NCBI GenBank assembly: GCA_001683735.1
Contig: LUGG01000010.1
Location: 310,001 to 374,000 of the forward strand
Length of the DNA: 64,000 nucleotides
DNA from: Grifola frondosa
Taxonomy: Eukaryota; Basidiomycota; Agaricomycetes; Polyporales; Grifolaceae
Direction of reading: 5' to 3'
The translations under genes and the position numbers were made by a program. Below are positions 21,501 to 32,211 of the stretch, piece after piece; the first letter of the stretch is position 1, and every line of letters starts with the position of its first letter. Under the pieces are notes generated by a model. It was not told the DNA's origin and ran no database searches. It worked only from the letters and a program-made list of their open reading frames with translations.

Positions 21501-24500
21501 ATGCCTCCGCGCTCTACCACTCGAGTTCCCTCTCCGTCTCTTCTGCCTCCCTCGATAAACCAGCCACCCGCTTCCCCGCCCACTCCGAGGGCCAATCATG
21601 CCCCTCCCGACACTGCTGATCCGAGTACGTCGGCGCATGCCTCGTGCCCAATCTCAGCCATCTCGGTCTCGGGAAGCATCCTTCAAGAGATCCCATTACT
21701 CGATCTCAAGACCAACAACTACACCACTTGGCAGAAGATCATGCGACACAAGCTCGCCTTCGTCAAGTTGTACGGTTACGTCTCTGGTGATGTCGTCCGT
21801 CCGCTGCTTCTGTGGACCCCGTCAGCCACCGCAACTGGTACGACAACGATCAGACGGTGCTCTCCTGGATCCACATGAAATGCTCCGAAGAGGAACAGAA
21901 ATTTCTTGATGACCATGACTTCACCACGTCGAAGGACACCTGGGCCGCGCTTCACGCTAGGCACCTTCATCGCGGCGCATATAACCAGCTTCTTCTTCTC
22001 CGCGAAATGCTCGGCGTTCGGTTTTCCAGCGCTGCAGACATTCCTCCCACGCTGTCCCGTCTTGACTCTCTCGTTGACCGCTTTCTTGCACACGAGATGC
22101 CCACTGGTGACCAATTCCGTTGCCTCATTCTTCTCAATGCCATGTCCGGCTCTCTTGACCACCTTCAATCCGATATCGGCCAGTCTCTCGCCGAAGATCG
22201 GAAGGTCACCTCCATCATCGTACGCAAAAAGCTCGACTTCGAGTTTCAGCGCTCTCAACAAACCACGTCCACCGAAACCGCGCTGTCAGCTAAGGGGGGA
22301 AATTCCCTTCGAAGAAGCTATGCTCCAACTGCAAAGCTTCTGGTCACGTCGCTGACACCTGCTGGCAAGAAGGTGGTGGCATGGCCGGAAAACGCGATGA
22401 GGTCCTCGCAGCAAAGAAACGTGCTCGTGAGAAGGATAAGGGCACTGAGAAAGATAAGGGCGGGTCTGCCGTTCGCCGTGACACCCAAGGGCGCGCATAC
22501 ATCGTCGACGCTAACACCAAGCAGGCCTTTTACCTTGCCGATTCCACCGTCACTGCAACGTCTACCACATCAACTCCCTCATCTGGCACTTCCACGCCCT
22601 CCAATGCTTCCGTCACGGAGTTCGCTGGCCTAGCCACAGATGTCTCCGTCGGTGCGGATAACATCCCCGACTGGTTGCAAGACCTCACGGTTCATGACGA
22701 CACTCACTACGAAGCCTATGTCGCCATGCTCCCCAATGATCTGCGTTGCTCTGTTGACTGGGATGCTACCTCTCGCGACCCGTCGCCGGCAGATCTAGTC
22801 ATTGCTCCTGTTCCCGCTTCTGAGCAGGCACACTTTGTCTCCCCCGACGCTCCCTTCTTGGTCGACTCTGGGGCTACTATCCACATTTCCCCATGCCGGG
22901 CTGACTTTAGTGAACTTGTGTCTATTGCGCCCCGCGGCATTGAAGGCTTCAATGGCACTGTTATTCATGCCCTGGGTATCGGGAAGATCCACTTGCGTGT
23001 CGGCCGCGGCAACTCCTTCATTCTCGAGAATGTTCTTTACGTCCCCAAGGCTGCTGTGCGCCTCATCTCTGTGGGCGCGGTCTGTGACGGTCCGCACAAC
23101 CCCGAATTCCGCTTCCGTAATGACAGCGTTCGTCTTGTCCACCCGAACGGCACCACCCTCTTCACGGGCTCACGCTGCCGTGGCCAACTTTATCGCCTCA
23201 ATGGCTCCGCCCCCGTTGCCCATCCTCGTGCTATGTACTCTCAGCGCCTTCCGTCCTTGGAGACCTGGCACCGCCGTCTTGGGCACGCTAACTATCCAGC
23301 CGTCTACGAAATGGCGCGCCGTGGCAAAGCCGCAGGTATGCCCGTTGATCTCTCGTCTGCCCCACCTAAATGTGAACTCTGTATCCTTGGCAAACAGACC
23401 AGGACACCGGTTCCCAAGGTGCGGGAGGGGACGAGGGCAACGGCGAGGCTTGAGTTAGTGTACGTGGACGTAATTGGTCCTTCGCCTGTCAAATCAGCCT
23501 CTGGCAACTTGTATTCCGTAGACATTCTTGATGACCACTCGTCTTGTTCTTGGACGCAACCAATTCCATCCAAAGATCGCACCGCCTCTGTCGTACAGAA
23601 CTGGGTGACTGCACGCGAGCTGGAAACGGGCTCCCGCGTCAAAGCACTGCAATTTGACAACGGTGAACTCGTCACTACCGCGCTCCTCTCCTGGGCCGCG
23701 GAAAAGGGTATCAACATTCGTCGGACTGCTCCGTACACGTCCGCTCATAACGGTCGTGTCGAGCGGCTTCATCGCACGCTCATGTCGAAGTCCCGCACCA
23801 TGCGTCTCGCAGCTGGGGTCCCAGAGAACAGATGGGATGAATTTTATGTAACTGCCAACTACCTCACTATCCGCACACCTACCGCATCCCTACACAACAC
23901 TATCACCCCTCTTCAGGCTTATTCCGGCTCCCCACCGGATCTGTCTCACCTTCGAGAAATCGGATGTAAGGCTTTTATCCTCATACAAAATCGCCATAAT
24001 CCCAAAATTTACGAACGCTCCACTGAGTGTGTCTTGATCGGGTACGGGCCTGACTCCAAGACATACCGGTGTTACCACAAACCAACTCACAAGGTTGTTT
24101 CTTCTTATCATGTTGAATTTATTGAATCCCACGATTCTGCGCCAAAACCTTTTCACCCCGGTCTTATTCTTAACGAACCTAGTGTTACCCCTTCCTCACC
24201 ACCTTCCTCTCCTTCTCACTCCCCTTCCTCATCACCTTCTTCTCCCTCCCCATCTCCCGTTGATGTCCCTTCCTCATCACCTTCTTCTCCCTCCCCATCT
24301 CCCGTTGATGTCCCTTCCACCCAACCTTCACCTCCTACCCCTCCTACTGTCCCTCGCCGCTCTACTCGTGTTCCTGTACCATCCGACAAACGCGCCGAAA
24401 TGGACAACCTTTTCAAGTTGTCCGCCGTCCAGGAGGCCATCGCTGAAGCCACTGCTGCCGGGTCCCGTCAACGTGAAATGCGGCGCAACGCCCGTGAGCA

Positions 24501-26100
24501 TGCTCACGCCGCCACTCTCCAACTTGAGCAGTCGTACACCAGTGATCCTACCACTCTTAAAGAAGCCATGTCTTCTCCGTTTGCTAACGAATGGCGTACG
24601 GCGTTGGCGGAAGAGTTCACGTCAATCAAAAGTATGGGTGTGTACACACTTATTCCCCCTTCGCAGGTCCCCTCTGGACGCAAGATCATGCACGGCAAAC
24701 CCGTCTTCCGCCTTAAGCATGACGAAAACGGGGCGCCCGTACGTTTCAAGGCTCGCTGGGTCTGCAAAGGGTATGAAGCCATCTTCGGGCAAGATTACAC
24801 ACACACCACCTCTCCCACTATGCGCATGGAATCCCTTCGAGTTCTCATCCACATCGCCGCAGCAAACGACTGGGAACTGGACCAAGTCGACGTGAAAACC
24901 GCTTATCTATATGGCCTGCTCCCTGACGACGAAATCTGTTACATGCACCAACCTTCTGGCTTCGAGGAACCCAGGAAAGAAGACTGGGTCTGGGAACTGC
25001 ACCGAGGGCTCTACGGAATGCCACAAGGTGGTCGCGCCTGGAATGCTACAATGGATGCTCACCTCACTTCTCTAGGCTTCACTCGTACTCTCTGCAAATA
25101 TTGCATCTACTACCGAGTCACTGAAACCGGGACCATCATCACTGGAGTCCATGTCGACGACTTCATCGTTGTCGGCAGTTCTCGCACGGCTGTCGACGAA
25201 TTCAAAGGTCAGCTCCGCGATGCTTGGGCCATCTCCGATCTCGGCGATGCTCGTTTCTGCGTCGGTATCGCGATCGAACGCGACCGCGCCTCTCGCACCG
25301 CATGTATCTCCCAACTCGCTCTCATCGATAAAATCCTTTCCCAATTCAATCTCGCCGACGCGCACCACGTTTCCACCCCTCTCGATGCTGGTCTCCACCT
25401 ATCTCGTCATGAACACTCTCCTAAAACCGATGAAGACAAAGCTGCCGCCGCCAAACTCCCTTACCGTGCCCTCGTCGGAAGCTTAAACTATGTAGCTGTC
25501 GGCACCCGCCCAGACATATCTTTCGCTGTCCAACAACTCAGTCAATTTCTCGACTGCTACGGCGCCGCCCATTGGGAAGCCGCAAAACGTGTCGCTCGCT
25601 ATCTCAAAGGCACCCGCTCCCTCCGCCTCTATCTGGGCGGCCCTCGCACTGCTCATCTCATTGGCTTCACTGATTCTAACCATGGCGCTTGTACCGACTC
25701 CCGTCGCTCTGTCGGCGGATACTGCTTCTCTCTCGGGTCCGGAATTGTCTCATGGAAAGCCCGCAAACAACCCACTGTCTCGATCTCAACCACCGAGGCG
25801 GAATACATTGCCTGTGTGGAGTCCGCCCACGAAGGCGTATTCCTTCGTGCTCTGCTTCTTGCCATTGGTCTCGGTCAACAAGGTGCGACGCCGCTTCTCG
25901 GCGACAACACCGGCGCTCTCTCGCTCTCTGGTGATCCAACTTTCCATTCCCGCACCAAACACATCGACATCCGATACCACAGGATTCGCGAACTTGTCCA
26001 CACCAATCAGATTTCCGTCAGCTATGTACACACGAAAGACAACGTCGCTAGAACGACTGTATTCGGTACCTGTACACTAGATCAGACTGCACTAAGGTGA
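21501..26100 (+). pseudogene. Copia gag-pol polyprotein, frame-shifted and 3'-truncated
   Basis: Gag starts at ATG 21501. One base is missing near 21801-21803 and another in the G-run near 22300 just before the zinc knuckle (CSNCKASGHVADTC, CX2CX4HX4C). From 22381 the pol frame is open. It has protease DSGATIHIS (about 22864), the GAG-pre-integrase block WHRRLGHAN, integrase with VDVIGP, QFDNGE and NGRVERLHRT (D, D, E positions present), a Ser/Pro-rich linker with a 48-bp direct repeat (24223/24271), reverse transcriptase with HVDDFIV (usually YVDD), and RNase H with FTDSNHG and TTEAEYIA. The frame leaves the normal sequence at 26049 and stops at 26100. The last ~22 residues of pol survive only in antisense at about 26411-26480. 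Confidence 0.9.
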
Positions 26101-26737
26101 GTATGCTAGCATACAGGGATACTGCGAACGAAACTCACCTCAGTCGCAATGGTAGAACGACTGAGGAAAGAGTTGGAATCGGGGGGGACCAATAGCGATG
26201 TGTGTGACAAGTAACGTAACGGTAACGTAGCGGTGACTCCGGGAAGTCCGGATTTCACACTCCTCCTCAGCGCGAAGAGAGAGTGGAGATGTATAAGTGT
26301 AAGATATAGAGAGTGAAAGAAAAGGAAACGGAAAAAGGAAAAATGGGTACCAAAAAAGTAAAAAGAAGGAGACTCCTCCTCGACCTAAGCAAACTCCTCC
26401 TCGCATGGAATCAACGGAGACCCATGAAATTGCGGAGACGAAGAAAAGGCTGTGGAGTGAGGGCCTTGGTGAAGGCGTCGGCGACGTTGTCTTTCGTGTG
26501 TACATAGCTGACGGAAATCTGATTGGTGTGGACAAGTTCGCGAATCCTGTGGTATCGGATGTCGATGTGTTTGGTGCGGGAATGGAAAGTTGGATCACCA
26601 GGAGAGTGAGAGAGCGCCGGTGTTGTCGCCGAGAAGCGGCGTCGCACCTTGTTGACCGAGACCAATGGCAAGAAGCAGAGCACGAAGGAATACGCCTTCG
26701 TGGGCGGACTCCACACAGGCAATGTATTCCGCCTCGG
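26050..26737 (-). repeat. Inverted duplicate of the retrotransposon 3' end
   Basis: 26050-26737 is the reverse complement of the element's own 3' region, from inside the LTR (matching 27066) through the 3' untranslated region and the pol C-terminus, back to RNase H (matching 25793). It lies head-to-head between truncated pol and the normal 3' end. Junctions at 26049/26050 and near 26737 share only 1-3 bases of microhomology. Confidence 0.85.
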
Positions 26738-26855
26738 AGGAGTCTCCTTCTTTTTACTTTTTTGGTACCCATTTTTCCTTTTTCCGTTTCCTTTTCTTTC
26801 ACTCTCTATATCTTACACTTATACATCTCCACTCTCTCTTCGCGCTGAGGAGGAG

Positions 26856-27107
26856 TGTGAAATCCGGACTTCCCGGAGTCACCGCTACGTTACCGTTACG
26901 TTACTTGTCACACACATCGCTATTGGTCCCCCCCCGATTCCAACTCTTTCCTCAGTCGTTCTACCATTGCGACTGAGGTGAGTTTCGTTCGCAGTATCCC
27001 TGTATGCTAGCATACTCACCTTAGTGCAGTCTGATCTAGTGTACAGGTACCGAATACAGTCGTTCTACCATTGCGACTGAGTCTGATCTAGTGTACAGCT
27101 TTTAACA
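26856..27107 (+). repeat. 3' LTR
   Basis: 252 bp, TG...CA ends, followed by target duplication GAAGA (27108-27112). The purine-rich GAGGAGGAG just upstream is a good polypurine-tract candidate. Confidence 0.92.
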
Positions 27108-27208
27108 GAAGAGTCCTAACAAATACAGATACGTTACCAATAGGTGGATAGAACACTACATAATGCCTTGGGCGATCAGGGATGACACAAACAGAGATCG
27201 TAATAAAA

Positions 27209-28132
27209 CTACACTGCACTATTCTTCAAGAGCTCAGCCAGACCCATGCACACCGCCCTGTACTCATATGCGCTCAATTGAACCACAGTCTTCAAGAGAT
27301 CCTCCACCTGTGCTTTCGGCCACTTCCCCAGACAGAGTAGACGCGTTCTGTCACTGATGCCCGCTTCTACAAAGCGTGGCGCCAGGTACCTTAATGTCGA
27401 GTCAATGGAGCCGAGGAGCTCCTCGATACGACTTTCATCGGAGACAGTGGGCGTCGTGGCCCCCGTCAACGTTTGGAGGCTCGTGCCATCAGATGAAATA
27501 CTAATGACGGTATGGGCGCGGGTCGCCCTCGTGTTATACTAAAAAAGAAACCTCAGGACACGAGCGCGTTGAACGACCTTCGATCTTACCCGTCGTGGTG
27601 GCACTTCCACGAAGACTTTCGGCCTAGTTCGCTAGAATAGACACAACCGGTTGCCAGCATTAAGCGTCGAACTTCAATGTGAAACAGCGCCGCCGTCCCA
27701 CCTTGGCCTCCAGCACGCGTCTCTTCCTTTCTTCAGCGGGCTGCTGCGCGACGGCGGCAGCCTGCCTCCGCCGCGCCTGCACCACTTGCGTGCTAAGCAG
27801 GCGCATCGCGTACACCTGCGGCCACGACCCCTTCGGCTGCTTGAACTCAGGATACACCTTGAACACCTGCGCCGACGCGCTCAGCGCACCGTAGGTCATA
27901 TATCTGTGTACAGCCACGACTGACCTCTCTCAGGAACGCGCCCCGCGCGGCGTACGTCTGCTTCGACCAGTTCACGTCAGGCTTCAGCGTCCGCTCCGAG
28001 ATCGCCCTGAGGTTCTTCTGCGAGGCAGCATAAGCACGGCCGCGATGCGTCTTTCAGTACACGTACTGTGACTGCCCAGTATTCAGGATGGTGTACCGTG
28101 AGACCAGACTCGGGTCTAGGATGGCGGGACAT
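27209..28132 (-). CDS. Tandem unknown family protein, copy C
   Basis: ATG 28132 gives MSRHPRPESGLTVHHPEYWA. Exons continue with KNLRAISERTLKPDVNWSKQ (matching LREIMERTLEPAVVWKRQ of copy A), then VYPEFKQPKGSWPQVYAMRL and an Ala/Gln/Arg-rich helix. A short exon encodes RTRPKVFVEVPPRR. The last exon has SIDSTLRYLAPRFVEAGISD and WPKAQVEDLLK up to the stop at 27209. All introns are 45-75 nt GT-AG and the frame is intact. Same family as the copies on the other side of the Copia insertion. Function unknown. Confidence 0.65.
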
Positions 28133-28828
28133 GGATTCAGGCAGGGTGAGCAGTGAAGGTGTGTGGATGAACCTACACACCATGTTTCAACCCCCCTGTG
28201 CTTTATGAGAGTCAGCTGAGTGCGGTCTTTGATTCGGACTTGGATTGTGTGCATGAACTTGAACAGTGAACGTTAACTTTGAAGAGCCCGTCCAGCGATC
28301 AGTATCGAAGACAGTAAACACATCGTTCTGGGCACGTGACCGCGACGCGACGCGACACCAGCGCTCTCGACTCCCGATATCCCGTGTATAATAAAATGGT
28401 ATTTAATTAACTATCCTACAAAACACTATCCTATCGTATAGTACGCCTACTTGATCACAGACGCTGCTCTCAGCTGTATACTGTATGCGTGTACAAAGTC
28501 TCAGACCAAATGCTGATCGACTACTATGTAGCGAAGCTTGGAGAGTACGGGAAAGGGGGGATATCAATCAATGTTCATGGACCGGTTGGACTGGGAGGCG
28601 CGACGTTTGCATGCTGCCAGGGAGAGACCAAGCAAGAGCGGAAACGGATAGCGCGGGAGTGGTGATACATGGTGGCGGAAGCGGCACGATATCTAGGACG
28701 ATCAGGAAGATGCGAGAGGTGTAGACGGGATGAGTGACCAGACAAATGACGGGGACGCGAGTCGAGGAGAAATAGTAGTGGCATGGCGGAAGCATCTCAA
28801 TGTCTCAAAAACTGTATCGTCCTCCGCC
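28133..28828. other. Intergenic region
   Basis: About 700 bp between copy C and the kinase stop. It contains the upstream motif at 28333-28356. No other supported feature. Confidence 0.5.
28333..28356. promoter_or_regulatory. Shared upstream motif, copy 3
   Basis: CACGTGACCGCGACG followed by CGACGCGAC, about 200 bp upstream of copy C. Same arrangement as at 18558 and 20949. Confidence 0.4.
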
Positions 28829-31269
28829 TTAATCCACTCTCATCGGGCTCAATGGTGTCTCCGCCACATCCCCTTCAGGCAGACCTTCCCGGCTGACCAC
28901 GCCTCTCGCAAGCGGGCTCCCTCCAAACGTCCCAACACCTACCACTCCAGGGATGGGCGCCGGGCCTCCATCTACTCCTCGTTGATGCCTTCTCCCAAGC
29001 AGCGTGGCGCCCTGCATATCGAGTTCGAACGGCATCCCGTTCCCCGCTCTCCGCCCACGATCCCGCTGGCCCGCACGCCCGTCATACGCCTCGTCCCGCA
29101 CTGCGCGCTTAGCCGCCGTCTTCGCGCCCGCGCCCTGCGGCAGCACACGGAGTGGCATCTCCGCATCCGTCTCCTCGTCACTCTCATTGAGCTCGCCGAG
29201 GAACCCGCGGTTCGCCCCGCCCTTCTGCGCGCGCCGTCGTGCGCCCTCCTCCTCCATACGGTGCACCGCGTACGTGATGTCGAACGCCTCCTTGAGCGTC
29301 GCGAATCCAGGGGAACGCGCCTCGCGCCCGCCCCGCGCAGCTACCAGCAGTGGTGAGTCGAGCGGAGCATTTTGGAGGAAGAGAGGCGTTGGGGGTGGAG
29401 GCCCAGCCTGTGCGACGGTCCATGGATGTGTGAGGAACTCATCGATGGTGTAGCGCTGTGCCGGGTCGACACAAAGTAAATGTGTGATGAGGTCTTTCGC
29501 TATGATCGCAAAAGTGCATATCATCAATCAACCATAATGTGAGCATACAGTCACATAAGAGACTCACCTGAAGCGCTGATCGAATCCCACCAGGGGCTCA
29601 AGAATGTGTAATACCCCCGTGCAACCTTCTCCGTGAGCACGTTGATGCTCTCATCGTAGAACGGCGGGAATCCACATAAGAGGGTATACAGCACACACCC
29701 GAGCGCCCACATGTCCACGCTCTTGCTATACCGCTCGTCCTTTACGATCTCCGGCGCTGTGTAGCCCACGGTGCCGCATGGCGTCATCGTCTGTTCATCC
29801 CATACGACCTTGCTCAGCCCAAAGTCTGCAATCTTCACGCGCCCGATGCCGCCGCCGCCGACCCCAGGCACAAACTCGCCCTCATCTTCCTTGTCCTCTT
29901 CGAACTGTTTGGGCTGCGGGTTCCTGGACGGCATGATGGGGATGCGCTCGAAGAGCAGATTCTCGGGTTTGATGTCGCGGTGTACAACGCCGCGCTCCTC
30001 GTGCAGGTATCGGATGCCATGCGCGACCTGCACAATGACGTGACGGGCAAGGTTCTCGCTGAAGTATGTCAGCTTAACTATTTGGTGGAATAGCTCGCCT
30101 CCTTCCAGCACTGTGGGAGGATTAGGGATTATTAATAGAATTGAGAATAGAGCCCCGACTTACGCTCAAGGACCAGAAAGTAATGTTCTTGGGATTCGAA
30201 AAATAACAGTAGTTTTACAACTGAGGGATGATTGATGCCCCGCATGATCTGTACCTCTGCAAGACCAATCGTATTGACAAAAAAATACACCGAAAAACAA
30301 TAGTACGCACCTTTAAGAATATTAGAGCGCTAGGAGGAGAAGGAATAGTTAGTAAGAAGCTCATAACACGACAAGGGGTGCACCTCAGTGACCCGCGGTT
30401 TCTTTTTGAATTCGCGGTTAAGGTGCTTGTCGCCGGCCTGAGAGAGCCGGCAGGCAAGGAGGAAGATGTAGTTGAATGAAGGAAAGGGAGGGCAGCAAAG
30501 GGGAAACTTACCTGTGAAGAGCTGAGTTCATATTTGCGGACGACCTTGACTGCAAAAGTAAGATCGTTAGATAAATGTGATCGAGGGTGAGAGATAGACG
30601 CACCTGCTACTTTCTGGCCTGTCCGGAGATCTATTGCCTTGTAAACATTAGAAAATGCGCCGCTGAAAAAAAAAAGTTAGTGCGGTTGAAGGGAGACGCT
30701 GGGCAGTGGATAATATTGTAGAAAGGTCAGAATCGCTATGTTTGTATGCGAGCCCGATCGAACGATAACGGAGGCAATCAAGACCAGTGAGTTGGTCGAA
30801 ATATTGAGGATGATGGTATAGAATGTAGTTCGAGAAGATTGACAAGATGCCGCGATAGCGATCAGGCACATGCGTCGACGTCCATTGCAGGCGGGGGAAA
30901 TAGATCCGAACGAGAAGAAAAAGACTGACTCTCCCATCTTGTCGACTAACTTGTAGTCCTCGAGACCCTTGTATGTAGGCATCTTTGCTTTGGCCTCGCG
31001 TTCCTCCTGGACGATGAGTTCGACTTGCTCCTTAAACTTGGTGACGCGTGCTTCTGTGTTTGCTGCTGTTGCTGAAGGTCGCGGTGTTGCTGTTTCTGTT
31101 GGGGCTGCGGATTGTAAGGCGCAACATAGGTGGGGTCGTCGTGCTGTCTTGCTGGATGGTGGTTCTTTCCATGTCTGATGAGGTCTGAAGTGGGGAATTA
31201 GGAGGCAAGGGACGGAGTAAGGATGAGCGTACTTTTGAAAGCGTCGACCACGGCGGTCCCTGAAGGCAT
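28829..31269 (-). CDS. Rck2/Srk1-type MAPK-activated Ser/Thr protein kinase
   Basis: This CaMK-group kinase type acts downstream of the stress MAPK (Hog1/Sty1) in other fungi. The N-terminus from ATG 31269 (MPSGTAVVDAFK) leads to a Gln-rich segment. The kinase domain shows KMGD-GAFSNVYKA (joined over an intron of about 265 nt, 30665-30930), VAVKVVRKYEL (catalytic Lys), HRDIKPENLLF, an insert with PGVGGGGIGRVKIADFGLSK (DFG), CGTVGYTAPEIV and DMWALGCVLYTLLCGFPPFY. The 50-odd residue insert between HRD and DFG is characteristic of this family. A Pro/Arg-rich tail ends MRVD at 28829. One apparent 1-nt frame shift sits in the CAG/CAA-rich stretch near 31050-31075. The start choice is therefore tentative. 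Confidence 0.85.
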
Positions 31270-32211
31270 GAGGAAATATTGCGAGGTAGGAGGCCTGGAG
31301 ACGGCGAGGAAGGAGGAAGACGGAGGACAAAGAGAGGAGGATAAAGTCGCTGACGGAAGCGGTGAACGGCTGGAATTTGCAGTGTGTCCATGGTGTGGCT
31401 GACCTGACCTCCGCTCCATGCCGTCATCAACAAACTACGTCATCTCCGCGATCATCATCGATCCCGACCATTTCTCATCCTGTACATGTCAACTACCCGA
31501 GTCAACTCCCCGAGTCGACCCCGACAAACTCTCCCTTCCCTTGTCTGTGCCTGGGGCCGAGGTCGTGACCAAGGACGTGGCCACGCTATCCGAGCCTGCC
31601 CTGCGCACCCACCGACGTTCGTCGCCGCACACGGACCTTTGTTCATCTCCTCGTACGTCTGCCATCCACTTGCTTCTCCCATCATCCTTCTCACTCTATC
31701 GGCCTACCTATTCTCCTCGCGAGATCAGAACAAAGTTGGGCCTATTTGTGGGGAGCCCAACTCCAGGCCCTGGTCGTCATCCGACTCACGATAACTGGAA
31801 GCCCTGAAGGAGCCGGACAGTGTCACGAATGATCTTGGGACTCTCTACGAGCTCAAAGGTTCAATTGTAATGCCTAACAAGAGCCCTCATGGGTGTGCTT
31901 CTCAGCCTGCCCGTCGTACACATTTATCTTCATTGTTCCATTCCACGACGTGCCAATTCGCAAGCACTCGACAGACGGTGCCCTCATGACACTAATCTGT
32001 CCGGTGCTTATCATTCAACACGTCGTCATGCACCCTGGAAGCAACGGTGAGTCCTGAGTCCTGAGGGCATGTGGTAACTCTAACATATATCTTTGTGTTC
32101 TTGACTTCGATCAGCGCCAGCGTCTCTGTTTGGAATGGAAACGTCCAAGCGGTCCTTGGCGTATATATGGCCTATCCATGTCGCTCTTCCACAAGCTCGT
32201 GCATACCTACA
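31270..32211. other. Intergenic region
   Basis: About 940 bp separating the divergent kinase and the first P450. It probably holds both promoters. Only short overlapping frames, no recognised gene. Confidence 0.5.

Larger units (their letters stand above)
21113..27107 (+). mobile_element. Ty1/Copia LTR retrotransposon with rearranged 3' end
   Basis: About 6.0 kb, bounded by LTRs of 251 and 252 bp that begin TGTGAAAT and end TTAACA, and by a 5-bp GAAGA target duplication. The order protease, integrase, reverse transcriptase, RNase H defines the Copia group. The LTRs appear identical except for one C in a homopolymer, so insertion is recent. The interior is damaged: two single-base frame shifts in gag, and a 688-bp inverted duplicate of the 3' end (26050-26737) that truncates pol. 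It inserted between copies A and C of the tandem unknown family, on the opposite strand to them. Confidence 0.93.

Noticed and set aside
24095..24895. Leu/Pro-rich 266-codon frame overlapping Copia pol
   Set aside because: A shadow frame of the integrase-RT linker, whose Ser/Pro repeats leave the other frames open.
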